A stretch of DNA of 64,000 nt from Janthinobacterium sp. TND4EL3 (lineage in GTDB: Bacteria; Pseudomonadota; Gammaproteobacteria; Burkholderiales; Burkholderiaceae_D), in contig NZ_FTMV01000007.1 in assembly GCF_900156175.1 (NCBI RefSeq), positions 124,001-188,000 of the forward strand, given 5' to 3'. A program made the position numbers and the translations under genes. Positions 33,984-42,731 of this stretch are shown here, in pieces. Under the pieces are notes generated by a model. That model saw nothing but the letters and a program-made list of their open reading frames with translations, was not told where the DNA came from and made no database searches. The first letter of the stretch is position 1. The number at the start of each line of letters is the position of its first letter.

Positions 33984-35123
33984 TCACAGGAGTCCCAGTT
34001 TGGTGGCCGTGGAGGGCGGCGCCGCCGCCGGCGCCGTTGCGCCCTTGAGCTTGATCGCCAGGCGCAGGTCGTTGACGGAGTCCGCATTGCGCAGCGCGTC
34101 TTCGTAGCTGATGGCGCCCGCCTCGTGCAGGTCGAACAGGGCCTGGTCGAACGTCTGCATGCCATGCTCGCGCGATTTTTTCATCAGCTCCTTGATCTCG
34201 TGCACCTGGCCCTTGAAGATCAGCTCGCTCATCAGCGGCGAATTGAGCAGGATTTCCAGCGCCGCCTGGCGCCCGCCGCCATCCTTGTTGGGGATCAAGC
34301 GCTGCGAAATCATGCCCTTCAAATTGAGCGACAGGTCCATCAGCAATTGCTGGCGCCGCTCTTCGGGGAAGAAATTGATGATGCGGTCGAGCGCCTGGTT
34401 GGCGTTGTTCGCGTGCAGGGTGGCCAGGCACAGATGGCCCGTCTCGGCAAACGCGATGGCGTGGTCCATGGTGTCGCGGTCGCGTATCTCGCCGATCTGG
34501 ATCACGTCGGGCGCCTGCCGCAAGGTGTTTTTCAGGGCCGTGGCCCAGTCGTCCGTATCGACGCCCACTTCGCGCTGGGTGACGATGCAGTTGCCGTGCG
34601 GATGGATGAATTCCACGGGGTCTTCGATGGTGATGATATGGCCATGGCTGTGCGCGTTGCGGTGGCCCAGCATGGCCGCCAGGGTGGTCGACTTGCCGCA
34701 GCCCGTGGCGCCCACCATGATGACGAGGCCGCGCTTGCTCATCACCACGTCTTGCAGGATGGCGGGCAGGCCCAGGCTATCCAGCGTGGGGATGGCGGTA
34801 TTGATCAATCGCAAGACCATGCCCGCCTGGCCCATCTGCACGAAGGCGGACACGCGGAAACGCCCGAGGCCGTCCGGGCTGATGGCGAAATTGGCTTCGC
34901 GGCTGGACTCGAACTCGGCCGCCTGGCGCTCGTTCATGACGGCGCGCACGTAGCCGGCCGCCTGTTGCGCGGCCAGCGCGCCGCCCGCCAGCGGCGTCAG
35001 CTTGCCGTCGAGCTTGATGGCGGGCGGAAAGCCGGCCGTGATGAACAGGTCGGAGCCGCCCCGTTCGCGCATCTGCGCCAGCAGCGCGTGCATGGCGCCA
35101 TAGTGTTCGTGCGTCGTCTGCAT
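33984..35123 (-). CDS. pilU: type IV pilus retraction ATPase PilU
   Basis: A 379-residue cytosolic ATPase of the PilT/PilU class, driving pilus retraction as an accessory motor. Walker A is GATGCGKS at 138-145, followed by the Asp box (IITIEDPVEFIH), Walker B (IGEIRDRDTMDHAI) and the His box (ATLHANNANQALDR). The N-terminal PAS-like region has RGGSDLFITAGFPP. The C-terminal tail rich in Ala/Pro is typical of PilU. The gap to pilT is three bases, and gpx follows after one base. Confidence 0.95.
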   Translation of the reverse strand: MQTTHEHYGAMHALLAQMRERGGSDLFITAGFPPAIKLDGKLTPLAGGALAAQQAAGYVRAVMNERQAAEFESSREANFAISPDGLGRFRVSAFVQMGQAGMVLRLINTAIPTLDSLGLPAILQDVVMSKRGLVIMVGATGCGKSTTLAAMLGHRNAHSHGHIITIEDPVEFIHPHGNCIVTQREVGVDTDDWATALKNTLRQAPDVIQIGEIRDRDTMDHAIAFAETGHLCLATLHANNANQALDRIINFFPEERRQQLLMDLSLNLKGMISQRLIPNKDGGGRQAALEILLNSPLMSELIFKGQVHEIKELMKKSREHGMQTFDQALFDLHEAGAISYEDALRNADSVNDLRLAIKLKGATAPAAAPPSTATKLGLL

Positions 35124-35126
35124 GGC

Positions 35127-36170
35127 TTATCCGGGGAAGTTTTCAGGCGACTTGGCGGCCGAACGGGCCGTTTCCGCCGAAATCGCGCCGCGCCGCACGA
35201 GGTCGGACAGGCACTGGTCCAGGGTCTGCATGCCCACGTTGGCGCCCGTCTGGATGGCCGAATACATTTGCGCCACTTTTGCTTCGCGGATCAGGTTGCG
35301 CACGGCCGGCGTGGCCAGCATGATTTCATGCGCGGCCACGCGGCCCGCGCCATCTTTGGTTTTGAGCAAGTTTTGCGAAATCACGGCTTGCAAGGATTCG
35401 GACAGCATGGCGCGCACCATTTCCTTTTCCTCGGCGGGGAAGACGTCGATGATGCGGTCGATGGATTTGGCCGCCGACGAGGTGTGCAGGGTGCCGAACA
35501 CGAGGTGGCCCGTTTCGGCCGCCGTCAGCGCCAGGCGGATGGTTTCCAGGTCGCGCAGTTCGCCCACCAGGATCACGTCCGGGTCTTCGCGCAGGGCCGA
35601 GCGCAGCGCATTGCTGAAGGAATGCGTGTGCGAACCCACCTCGCGCTGGTTGATCAGGCATTTCTTCGGCTCATGCACGAATTCGATCGGGTCTTCGATG
35701 GTCAATATATGGTGGTTCAGCCGTTCGTTGACGTGGTTCACCATCGCCGCCAGGGTGGTCGACTTGCCCGAACCCGTCGGGCCCGTCACCAGTACCAGTC
35801 CCCGTGGGCGCATGGCCAGCTCGCCGAAGATGCGCGGCGCGTTCAGGTCTTCCAGGGTCAGCACTTTCGACGGAATCGTGCGCAGCACGGCCGAGGCACC
35901 GCGTTCCTGGTTGTAGGCGTTGACGCGGAAGCGGGCCAGGCCGGGAATCTCGAACGAGAAATCGCACTCGAGCGCTTCTTCATACGCCTTGCGCTGGCTG
36001 TCATTCATGATGTCGTAGATCATGCCGTGCACTTCCTTGTGCTCGAGCGGGGCCACGTTGAGGCGGCGCACGTCGCCATGGACCCGTATCATCGGCGGCA
36101 GGCCGGAAGACAGGTGCAGGTCGGAAGCCTTGTTGCTGACGGAGAAAGCGAGTAGTTCGGAGATGTCCAT
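35127..36170 (-). CDS. pilT: type IV pilus retraction ATPase PilT
   Basis: A 347-residue hexameric ATPase that powers retraction and twitching motility. Start MDISELLAFSVSNKASDLHLSSG is canonical. Walker A is GPTGSGKS (130-137), with ITIEDPIEFVHEP (Asp box), VGELRDLETIRLAL (Walker B) and GTLHTSSAAKSIDR (His box). The C-terminal AIRNLIRE-type motif that is diagnostic for PilT appears as AVRNLIREAKVAQM. It leads the run pilT-pilU-gpx and is divergent from yggS, the arrangement common in Burkholderiales. Confidence 0.96.
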   Translation of the reverse strand: MDISELLAFSVSNKASDLHLSSGLPPMIRVHGDVRRLNVAPLEHKEVHGMIYDIMNDSQRKAYEEALECDFSFEIPGLARFRVNAYNQERGASAVLRTIPSKVLTLEDLNAPRIFGELAMRPRGLVLVTGPTGSGKSTTLAAMVNHVNERLNHHILTIEDPIEFVHEPKKCLINQREVGSHTHSFSNALRSALREDPDVILVGELRDLETIRLALTAAETGHLVFGTLHTSSAAKSIDRIIDVFPAEEKEMVRAMLSESLQAVISQNLLKTKDGAGRVAAHEIMLATPAVRNLIREAKVAQMYSAIQTGANVGMQTLDQCLSDLVRRGAISAETARSAAKSPENFPG

Positions 36171-36234
36171 TTATAATCCCTGTGCCTGCATTGATGGGCT
36201 GGCGCACTGTGCCGCCGCCCCTATACACTAGAAA

Positions 36235-36942
36235 ATGATTATGTCCACAATCGAACAGAACTTGCAAGCCGTGCGCGACAGTATTGCGCAGGCCGCCGTG
36301 GAGGCGCAGCGCGCCCCTGCCGACGTGACCCTGCTGGCCGTGTCAAAAACCTTCGGCGCGGACGCCGTGCTGGCGGCCATGCGGGCGGGGCAGATGGCGT
36401 TTGGCGAAAATTATCTGCAGGAAGCGCTCGACAAGATCGCTCTTGTGAAGGAGGCCGCACCGCAGCACGTCCCTGCATGGCATTTCATCGGCCCCATCCA
36501 GAGCAACAAGACGCGCCCGATTGCCGAGCATTTCGACTGGGTGCACACGGTGGAACGGGAAAAGATCGCCGCGCGCCTGTCCGAGCAGCGCCCGGCCGGC
36601 TTGCCGGACCTGAATATCTGCCTGCAAGTCAATATCAGCGGCGAAGCGAGCAAGAGCGGCGTGACGCCGGCTGACTTGCCGGCGCTGGCCCATGCCGTGG
36701 CACAGCTGCCGCGCCTGCGCCTGCGGGGCCTGATGGCGATACCCGAGCCGGAAACGGATCTCCGCCGCCAGCGCCTTGCGTTTGCGCAATTGCGTGCGCT
36801 GTACGAACAATTGCAGGCGGACGGCCTGGCGCTCGACACCTTGTCGATGGGCATGTCGGCCGACTTGCGCGCCGCCGTGCTCGAGGGCGCTACCATCGTG
36901 CGCGTGGGCAGCGCCATCTTCGGTTCCCGCAACTATTCCTGA
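36235..36942 (+). CDS. yggS: YggS-family PLP-binding protein (PLP homeostasis)
   Basis: A 235-residue single-domain TIM-barrel PLP protein involved in vitamin B6 and amino-acid homeostasis; no catalytic reaction is established. The PLP lysine is Lys38 in LLAVSKTF. FGENYLQEALDK, WHFIGPIQSNKTR and the phosphate-binding LSMGMSADL...VRVGSAIFG are family signatures. Two in-frame ATGs are possible (36235 and 36241). TATACA ends seven bases before the first ATG and no Shine-Dalgarno sequence is visible, so the mRNA may be leaderless. The gene is followed by proC, as in many Proteobacteria. Confidence 0.93.
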   Translation: MIMSTIEQNLQAVRDSIAQAAVEAQRAPADVTLLAVSKTFGADAVLAAMRAGQMAFGENYLQEALDKIALVKEAAPQHVPAWHFIGPIQSNKTRPIAEHFDWVHTVEREKIAARLSEQRPAGLPDLNICLQVNISGEASKSGVTPADLPALAHAVAQLPRLRLRGLMAIPEPETDLRRQRLAFAQLRALYEQLQADGLALDTLSMGMSADLRAAVLEGATIVRVGSAIFGSRNYS

Positions 36943-36962
36943 TTTTTTTTGAAAGCACAGCC

Positions 36963-37793
36963 ATGACGACAGAATTGAATATCGCATTTGTAGGCGGCGG
37001 CAACATGGCCGCGGCCCTGATCGCCGGCCTGGCGGGCAAGCTGACCCTGGGCGGCAACATCCACGTGATCGACCCGCATGCGCCCGCGCTGGAAAAACTG
37101 CAGGCGCAGTTCGGCGTGACGACGGCTTCCGCCGCCGGTGACGCGCTGCGCGGCGTGGACGTGATCGTGCTGGCCGTCAAGCCGCAAAGCATGCGCGAAG
37201 TGGCGGCGCAACTGCTGCCCTTCCTCGACGGCGAGCGGCCGCCCTTGATCCTGTCGATCGCGGCCGGCATCCGCGCGGCCGATTTGTCGCGCTGGCTTGG
37301 CGATTATTCCGCCATCGTGCGCTGCATGCCGAATACGCCGGCCCTGATCGGCATGGGCATCACGGGCATGGTGGCCAGCAGCGGCGTGAGCGAAGAGCAG
37401 AAAAAGACGGCGGACGCCATCCTGCGGGCCGTCGGCCAGACCGTCTGGCTCGACGACGAAGCGAAGATCGACCCCGTCACGGCCGTCTCCGGCAGCGGCC
37501 CCGCCTATGTGTTTTACTTTATCGAAGCGATGCAGCAGGCGGCTGCCGAACTGGGCCTGACGCCGGAGCAGGGCACGCAGCTGGCCATTGCCACGTTTAC
37601 GGGCGCGGCGCAGCTGGCGGCGAACTCCAGCGAACCCGTGTCCCTGCTGCGCGAGCGCGTCACCTCGAAGGGCGGCACGACGTATGCGGCGCTGACCAGC
37701 ATGGAAGAGAGCGGCGTGAAGGCGGCCATCGTCAAGGGCATCAAGGCGGCCGCCCAGCGCGGGCGCGAGATGGGGGACGAGCTGGGCAAGTAA
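36963..37793 (+). CDS. proC: pyrroline-5-carboxylate reductase
   Basis: A 276-residue NAD(P)H-dependent enzyme for the last step of proline synthesis. The N-terminal Rossmann motif is FVGGGNMAAALIAGL. AVKPQSM and MPNTPALIGMGITGM are conserved cofactor and substrate regions. The C-terminal active-site helix is VSGSGPAYVFYFIEAM and RERVTSKGGTTYAAL closes the substrate site. Length fits the family. It lies 20 bases after yggS and is probably in the same transcript. Confidence 0.95.
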   Translation: MTTELNIAFVGGGNMAAALIAGLAGKLTLGGNIHVIDPHAPALEKLQAQFGVTTASAAGDALRGVDVIVLAVKPQSMREVAAQLLPFLDGERPPLILSIAAGIRAADLSRWLGDYSAIVRCMPNTPALIGMGITGMVASSGVSEEQKKTADAILRAVGQTVWLDDEAKIDPVTAVSGSGPAYVFYFIEAMQQAAAELGLTPEQGTQLAIATFTGAAQLAANSSEPVSLLRERVTSKGGTTYAALTSMEESGVKAAIVKGIKAAAQRGREMGDELGK

Positions 37794-37855
37794 GGCGACG
37801 CGTTTCACGGCGCGGCCCGGGCCGGGAAGCGGCTTGGGCCGGCCTGGCCGCGTGT

Positions 37856-38413
37856 TTATGCGGCTTTCCAGAAGATGTAGTCGGCCTGGTAGGGCACCCA
37901 TAGTCTGGCGCCGACGGACTCCATGCCGCAGGGGCTGCTTGGCGCCACGCCGCCGCTGGTGGCCACGCGCTGGATGTAGCTGACGCCCTGCATGGCGCCG
38001 CTACCCATGGCCGGATTGGCTTTGACCAGTTGATACGGGATATTGCCCGCGCCGGCCGGCGCCACGGCCACTTGCGTGGCCGTCACTTTCGAGCCGTCCA
38101 GGCTGGCCCAGGTGGCCGGCGGGCCCGCATACGTGCCCACTTGCATGCCGCTGCGGTCGTTCAGGGCCGCGTCCGGTCCCACGAAGGCCCATTCATGTCC
38201 CGTCATGTCTTTTTTCGCTTTGCATTCGTAGGCGATCTTGCCCACGCCCACCGTCTGCATGGCGACCTGGTGGCCAGCGGGTACTTGCACGGCGTTCGGC
38301 AAGTGTTCCTGCGAATAGCGCGCGCTCATGGGGGCACAGGCGGCCACGAGCAGGGCGGCGCACAGGACGGTGAGCAAGGGGGCGGTATGGCGTGGGGCAA
38401 TGAAGGCATGCAT
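37856..38413 (-). CDS. DUF3455 lipoprotein
   Basis: A 185-residue exported protein. The N terminus (LLTVLCAALLVAAC) ends in a lipobox with Cys26, so it is probably a lipoprotein. The body matches the DUF3455 pattern: QVPAGHQVAMQTVGVGKIAYECKAK, HEWAFVGPDAALNDRSG...GTYAGPPATWASLDGSKV, and YQADYIFWKA at the end. Family function is unknown. It stands alone, convergent with proC. Confidence 0.82.
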   Translation of the reverse strand: MHAFIAPRHTAPLLTVLCAALLVAACAPMSARYSQEHLPNAVQVPAGHQVAMQTVGVGKIAYECKAKKDMTGHEWAFVGPDAALNDRSGMQVGTYAGPPATWASLDGSKVTATQVAVAPAGAGNIPYQLVKANPAMGSGAMQGVSYIQRVATSGGVAPSSPCGMESVGARLWVPYQADYIFWKAA

Positions 38414-38503
38414 GGCGAACTCCTGGTCGTTGGCTCAACCGGCTGGTTGATATCCTACATACGCACGGGTCCGCCATTTGGATGCAGCCAGGCGCAAAAA
38501 TAG

Positions 38504-38851
38504 TTACGGCGGCGTTTCTTTCTTGCTGAAACGCTGCGCCAGCGCCAGCACGACGGGCAGGGCGGTGGTGGCATGCCTGAGCAGCGCGCCGCTGGCCCGC
38601 AGCAGCGGCAGGAAGCGGCGCGGGCGCACCAGTACCAGGCCCAGCACGGCGCCGCCCACCATCAGGGGAATTTTAAAACGCGTGGCCAGCGTGTGGCGCA
38701 GATTGCCGCCCGTCAATGGTTCCAGCAGCTGGCGCGTCTGCACGCCCAGGGCCAGGCGCTGCAGCGCGCATTCGGCCAGCAGCGCGTCGCGCCGCTGCGC
38801 CAGGCTGGCTGCCGTGTGCACGTGGGCCAGTTTGGTGGGATGCGTGGTCAT
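38504..38851 (-). CDS. YqjK-like small protein
   Basis: A 115-residue, Arg- and Leu-rich protein starting at 38851, where its ATG overlaps the stop of the YqjE-like gene (ATGA). Residues 15-50 are helical and basic (LAQRRDALLAECALQRLALGVQTRQLLEPL). A hydrophobic segment (PLMVGGAVLGLVLV, ~65-80) may be a membrane helix. By position in the DUF883-YqjE trio it corresponds to YqjK of enterics, although sequence similarity is weak. Confidence 0.7.
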   Translation of the reverse strand: MTTHPTKLAHVHTAASLAQRRDALLAECALQRLALGVQTRQLLEPLTGGNLRHTLATRFKIPLMVGGAVLGLVLVRPRRFLPLLRASGALLRHATTALPVVLALAQRFSKKETPP

Positions 38852-39234
38852 GGCCGCTCCGATCCCCGGCGGGCCAGCAATTGCAGCTCGTCCAGGTCTT
38901 TGTTCAGTTCGGAAAGTGTGAAGGACAGCAGTTTCGGCTTGCTGCGGAAACTGGCGCGCACGCCCAGCAGGGTGGCGATAGCGGCGGCGATGAAGACGGC
39001 GGCCGTGACGGCGATGGCGGCGATGCGGTGCGTATCCCAGAACAGCACGATGACGAGGAATACGATCAAGACGAGGCCGACGAACAGGCACAGCAGCGCC
39101 AGCATGGCCAGCGCCAGATAGGACAGGAAGCGCAGCGATTCTTCTTCCATTTCCACGGCCGCCAGGGCCAGACGGGTCTGGACGATGGCGGCGAGGGTCG
39201 CTGCGACCTGGGCGACATGATGAACGATAGCCAT
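38848..39234 (-). CDS. YqjE / phage-holin-superfamily membrane protein
   Basis: A 128-residue protein with two transmembrane helices (FLSYLALAMLALLCLFVGLVLIVFLVIVLFW and IAAIAVTAAVFIAAAIATLLGV) and a charged C-terminal tail with SKPKLLSFTLSELNKDLDEL. The N-terminal amphipathic helix VAATLAAIVQTRLALAAVEMEEE is the typical start of this family. It is the middle gene of the DUF883-YqjE-YqjK set, which in other bacteria is linked to envelope or ribosome association in stationary phase. Confidence 0.82.
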   Translation of the reverse strand: MAIVHHVAQVAATLAAIVQTRLALAAVEMEEESLRFLSYLALAMLALLCLFVGLVLIVFLVIVLFWDTHRIAAIAVTAAVFIAAAIATLLGVRASFRSKPKLLSFTLSELNKDLDELQLLARRGSERP

Positions 39235-39310
39235 TGCTGCCTTTCGTATCGGGGACGGCCGTGCCGTCGATGCTGCCCGGCGCGCCTGCCGCCGGAAGGA
39301 GTGCGCCGCT

Positions 39311-39664
39311 CTAGCGGCGCGAGGACAACAGCAGGCCGAACAGCACGCCCACGACGGCGCCCGCGCCCACGGCTTTCCATGGATTGTCCTGCACGTATTC
39401 ATCGGTGGCCTTGGCCGCCTTCTTGGTACGTTCGAGCAAGTCTTCTTCCAGCTTGATCAAATCCTTCTTGGCCGTTTCCAGGGTGGCGATGAACTTGTCC
39501 TTGACGGCTTTGACATTCTCGCCCGTCTGGTCCTTGGCGCCATCGAGCCAGCCTTCCGCTTCATGGATGACGTTTTTCAGGTCGCCAGCCAGTTTTTCAC
39601 GCGCCTTGTCGGCGTCGGCAAGGACGCTGTCGTTGCTGGATTTTCCGGTATGTATCGAGCTCAT
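39311..39664 (-). CDS. DUF883 (ElaB/YqjD-type) membrane-anchored protein
   Basis: A 117-residue protein with a long amphipathic helical region (DADKAREKLAGDLKNVIHEAEGWL, then LETAKKDLIKLEEDLLERTKKAAKATDEYVQ) and a C-terminal membrane anchor beginning DNPWKAVGAGAVVGVLFGLLLSSRR. DNPW plus the glycine-rich anchor is the family signature. Enteric relatives bind ribosomes at the membrane in stationary phase. It starts the three-gene set. Confidence 0.88.
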   Translation of the reverse strand: MSSIHTGKSSNDSVLADADKAREKLAGDLKNVIHEAEGWLDGAKDQTGENVKAVKDKFIATLETAKKDLIKLEEDLLERTKKAAKATDEYVQDNPWKAVGAGAVVGVLFGLLLSSRR

Positions 39665-39771
39665 GTATTACCTCATGGAAGTGAAACTGCACAGTGAAAT
39701 ACCAGTGTAGACAGCAGCGGCCAGCTTGTCTTGCGCCGCCTCAAAGGCTGCTGCAGCGCAAGGATCATTGA

Positions 39772-40626
39772 TTAACGGAAAGCAAAGTCCAATACCACTC
39801 CCGCAAACACCGCTGCTCCTAGCCAGTTATTATGCCGGAATGCCGCAAAACACGGCATACGCTCGCGTGCGCGGATCAGTGTGTAGTGATAAACGGCGCA
39901 GCCGGCCGCCACCAGCAGCCCCGCCACATACCAGTAGCGCAGGCCCAGATGCCAGCCGCAGACCAGCCACAACAGCAAAAATGCGGCATAGCAGAACATG
40001 ATGATGATCACGTCGTAGCGGCCGAAGGTGATGGCCGAAGTCTTGATGCCGATTTTCAGGTCGTCGTCGCGGTCGACCATCGCGTATTCCGTATCGTAGG
40101 CCACGGCCCAGAAGACATTGCCCAGCAGCAGCAGCCACGCGACGACGGGCACGGAATCCGTGATGGCGGCAAAGCCCATGGGGATGCCGAAGCCGAAGGC
40201 GATGCCCAGGTACGCTTGCGGAATCGCAAAGAAACGCTTGAAGTAGGGGTAGGTGCCGGCGATGATGACGGCGGCCACCGACAGCTGCTTCGTCAGCGCA
40301 TTCAAGGGCAGGATCAGGCAGAAGGCCAGCACGGTCAGCACGCCGGCCACGGCCAGCGCTTCCTTGCCGCTGATGCGTCCGCTGGTGATGGGGCGGTCCA
40401 CGGTGCGCTTGACGAATTTGTCGATATCCTGGTCCGCGTAGTCGTTGATGGCGCAGCCGGCCGAGCGCATCAGGAACGTGCCAAGCGTAAAAATGAGCAA
40501 CAGCCGCCAGTCCGGCACGCCCTGCTGCGCCAGCCACAGCGCGCACAGGGTAGGCCACAGCAGCAATACGGTACCGATAGGCTTGTCCAGCCGTATCAGG
40601 CGGAAATACAGCGCCAGCTTGTTCAT
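39772..40626 (-). CDS. ubiA: 4-hydroxybenzoate octaprenyltransferase
   Basis: A 284-residue inner-membrane aromatic prenyltransferase attaching the polyprenyl tail to 4-hydroxybenzoate in ubiquinone synthesis. Eight to nine helices can be traced. The first Asp-rich motif is [12 protein letters not shown] (NDxxDxxxD) and the second is [19 protein letters not shown]. Start [18 protein letters not shown] is canonical. oxyR lies upstream in the same direction, separated by two inverted repeats. The family length (280-290) fits. Confidence 0.94.
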   Translation of the reverse strand: MNKLALYFRLIRLDKPIGTVLLLWPTLCALWLAQQGVPDWRLLLIFTLGTFLMRSAGCAINDYADQDIDKFVKRTVDRPITSGRISGKEALAVAGVLTVLAFCLILPLNALTKQLSVAAVIIAGTYPYFKRFFAIPQAYLGIAFGFGIPMGFAAITDSVPVVAWLLLLGNVFWAVAYDTEYAMVDRDDDLKIGIKTSAITFGRYDVIIIMFCYAAFLLLWLVCGWHLGLRYWYVAGLLVAAGCAVYHYTLIRARERMPCFAAFRHNNWLGAAVFAGVVLDFAFR

Positions 40627-40634
40627 GGAAGACT

Positions 40635-40694
40635 CGATCTTGTTGAAGAGAAAGATCGATTATCGCAAAATAGTGCGCACCGTACTATTTTGCG
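40635..40694 (-). repeat. two inverted repeats between oxyR and ubiA
   Basis: CGCAAAATAGT (40664-40674) and ACTATTTTGCG (40684-40694) are a perfect 11-bp inverted repeat with a nine-base loop. CGATCTT (40635-40641) and AAGATCG (40652-40658) form a second, 7-bp repeat closer to the ubiA ATG. Neither is followed by a T tract on the minus strand, so a simple terminator is not obvious. Confidence 0.6.
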
Positions 40695-40702
40695 CCTGGC
40701 CG

Positions 40703-41641
40703 CTAGTCTTCGTCGTCGTACAAGGAGGTGATACCGGGCAGCTCGCAGCTGGCGATGGCGGAGCACAGGGCGTCGATGGCGGCCTTGCGCGTAAAGCTCT
40801 TGCGCCAGAGCATCACCACGCGGCGCGATGGCACGGGTTCGGCGAAGGGGCGGTATTCGAGCATGCCGTCGGTGGCATGCATGTTCGGCACGGACGCGCG
40901 CGGCAAGACCGTCAGGCCGATGCCGCTGGCCACCATGTGGCGGATAGTTTCCAGTGAGGAACCTTCGAAGGTGCGCTGCATGCCGTTGCCGGGCGAGGAA
41001 AAGCGCGCCATTTCCGGGCACACTTCCAGCACCTGGTCGCGGAAGCAGTGGCCATTGCCCAGCAAGAGCATGGTTTCCGACTTCAAGTCCTGCGCGGCGA
41101 TCTTCGCGCGCGCCGTCCAGGGATGGTGGCGCGGCATGGCCACGACGAACGGTTCGTCATACAGTTCCTGCATGGCCATGCCGTGTTCGGGCAGGGGCAG
41201 GGCCATGATGGCCACGTCCAGTTCGCCCTGGCGCAGCAGTTCGAGCAAACGAACCGTGAAGTTTTCCTGCAAGATCAGGGGCATTTGCGGCACCTGGTCT
41301 ATCATGGCCTTGACCAGCGGCGGCAGCAGGTAGGGGCCGATCGTGTAGATCACGCCCAGGCGCAGGGGGCCAGCCAGCGGGTCCTTGTTCTGCTTGGCGA
41401 GTTCCTTGATGGCGGCCGTCTGTTCCAGCACGCGCTCGGCTTGCGCGATGATTTGCGCGCCCAGGGGCGTGACGGAGATTTCCGCGCCGCCCCGTTCAAA
41501 CAGGACCACGCCCAGTTCGTCTTCAAGTTTCTTGATGGCCACTGACAAGGTGGGTTGGGCAACGAAACAGGCTTCGGCGGCATGGCCGAAGTGCTTCGCT
41601 CGCGCGACTGCAACGATATATTTCAGTTCAGTCAGTGTCAT
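40703..41641 (-). CDS. oxyR: hydrogen-peroxide-responsive LysR regulator OxyR
   Basis: A 312-residue LysR-type regulator. The N-terminal HTH is MTLTELKYIVAVARAKHFGHAAEACFVAQPTLS. The redox-sensing cysteines are Cys199 and Cys208 in GHCFRDQVLEVC, at the same numbers as in E. coli OxyR. Peroxide forms the disulfide that switches the protein to an activator of catalase and peroxiredoxin genes. Start 41641 is chosen; upstream frame to 41809 lacks protein character. The divergent neighbour is a DUF3717 gene. A glutathione peroxidase gene lies 7 kb away. Confidence 0.94.
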   Translation of the reverse strand: MTLTELKYIVAVARAKHFGHAAEACFVAQPTLSVAIKKLEDELGVVLFERGGAEISVTPLGAQIIAQAERVLEQTAAIKELAKQNKDPLAGPLRLGVIYTIGPYLLPPLVKAMIDQVPQMPLILQENFTVRLLELLRQGELDVAIMALPLPEHGMAMQELYDEPFVVAMPRHHPWTARAKIAAQDLKSETMLLLGNGHCFRDQVLEVCPEMARFSSPGNGMQRTFEGSSLETIRHMVASGIGLTVLPRASVPNMHATDGMLEYRPFAEPVPSRRVVMLWRKSFTRKAAIDALCSAIASCELPGITSLYDDED

Positions 41642-41721
41642 AGGTTGATTGAAACACAGGAAGTGCTTACTTGCAATGAATGAAAGGTGGCGCAAACGTG
41701 AAACTGTGGCGCCGATGGCGT

Positions 41722-41746
41722 ATTGTAGCGGATCGCCCCCTATAAT
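41722..41746. promoter_or_regulatory. divergent -10 elements, oxyR and the DUF3717 gene
   Basis: TATAAT at 41741-41746 on the plus strand is well placed for the DUF3717 gene (Shine-Dalgarno GGAGGG at 41762). TACAAT on the minus strand (41727-41722) is well placed for oxyR. The start sites would be close enough for OxyR bound between them to affect both. Confidence 0.45.
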
Positions 41747-41775
41747 GCGGGAGTGGGCGGCGGAGGGAGAGGGTG

Positions 41776-42021
41776 ATGGATGTGCACATACAGGCGCTGG
41801 AAGCGGCAATTAATTACTGGCGTGCCCGGCAACCGGCGCGCGGCAACGAATATGCGCTGTCGGCGCCCGTCAGCCGCCTGGCCGGCGTGTATGCGCTGAT
41901 GATTTATTACCGGCAAGATTCCATCGCCCGGGACAGCCTGGAACCGGCGGTCCTGGCCCTGATCGATGCCTGGCGCCCGGATGCGGGCGGCATCCAAGGC
42001 GATAGCCACGCCCGAGCGTGA
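41776..42021 (+). CDS. DUF3717 small protein
   Basis: An 81-residue cytosolic protein starting at ATG 41776 (a GTG directly before it is also in frame). IQALEAAINYWRARQPARGNEYALSAPVSRLAGVYALMIYY is the DUF3717 core, a small all-helical family common in Burkholderiales and of unknown function. GGAGGGAGAGGG provides a strong ribosome-binding site. It shares a control region with oxyR and precedes the heptose gene by 27 bases. Confidence 0.85.
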   Translation: MDVHIQALEAAINYWRARQPARGNEYALSAPVSRLAGVYALMIYYRQDSIARDSLEPAVLALIDAWRPDAGGIQGDSHARA

Positions 42022-42048
42022 CCATATTTAACCCAACAAGAGATACCG

Positions 42049-42546
42049 ATGCCTGACTTTGAAAACAAACTGTGCGGCCGTGACGAATTGCGTGCCCGCG
42101 CCGCGGCCCTGCCGAAACCGGTGGTGGTGACGAACGGCGTGTTCGACATTTTGCACCGCGGCCACGTGACCTACCTGGCGCAGGCGCGCGCGCTGGGCGC
42201 CTCGCTGGTCGTTGCCGTGAATACTGATGCTTCGGTGAAACGTCTGGGCAAGGGCGACGACCGCCCCCTGAACAGCTGCGAAGACCGCATGGCCGTGCTG
42301 GCCGCGCTCGAAGCGGTGAGCCTGGTCGTGCCGTTCTCGGAAGACAGCGCCCTGGAAGTGGTGCAGGAAATCGAACCGGAAATCTATGCCAAGGGTGGCG
42401 ACTACGACATGGCGGCCATTCCGGAAGGGCGCGCCGTGCTGGCGTACGGCGGCCAGGCCGTGGCCATCGACTTCGAGCACGACCGCTCGACCACCAAGCT
42501 GCTGACGAAGGTACGCGCGCAGCAAGGCCTGGAAATATTGTCATAA
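42049..42546 (+). CDS. rfaE2: D-glycero-beta-D-manno-heptose 1-phosphate adenylyltransferase
   Basis: A 165-residue nucleotidyltransferase corresponding to the C-terminal half of HldE. It activates heptose 1-phosphate to ADP-heptose for the lipopolysaccharide core. The HxGH motif is in NGVFDILHRGHV (His36, His39). The cofactor loop is AVNTDASVKRLGKG and the second motif is STTKLL. The kinase half is not adjacent, so heptose kinase and adenylyltransferase are separate proteins here, as usual in betaproteobacteria. Confidence 0.93.
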   Translation: MPDFENKLCGRDELRARAAALPKPVVVTNGVFDILHRGHVTYLAQARALGASLVVAVNTDASVKRLGKGDDRPLNSCEDRMAVLAALEAVSLVVPFSEDSALEVVQEIEPEIYAKGGDYDMAAIPEGRAVLAYGGQAVAIDFEHDRSTTKLLTKVRAQQGLEILS

Positions 42547-42731
42547 ACATCAGCATCTGCTGCTGGCATGGCGCCGGACATCATGGTGAAAACTTATCCA
42601 ATGTTTCCATGTAGATAAAAAGACGTTACTATGAGAATAGCCTGGGCTGGGATACTGTTTCCACAGCCCCAGCCCGTCGTAGCGTGTTCGGCGCCATTGC
42701 ATGGCGCTTGTCGTTAGTCATAGAAAAAATA

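Noticed and set aside
33939-36155. 738-codon plus-strand frame over pilU and pilT
   Set aside because: Composition is Arg/His/Gln/Val-rich without domains, while the opposite strand encodes two complete ATPases.
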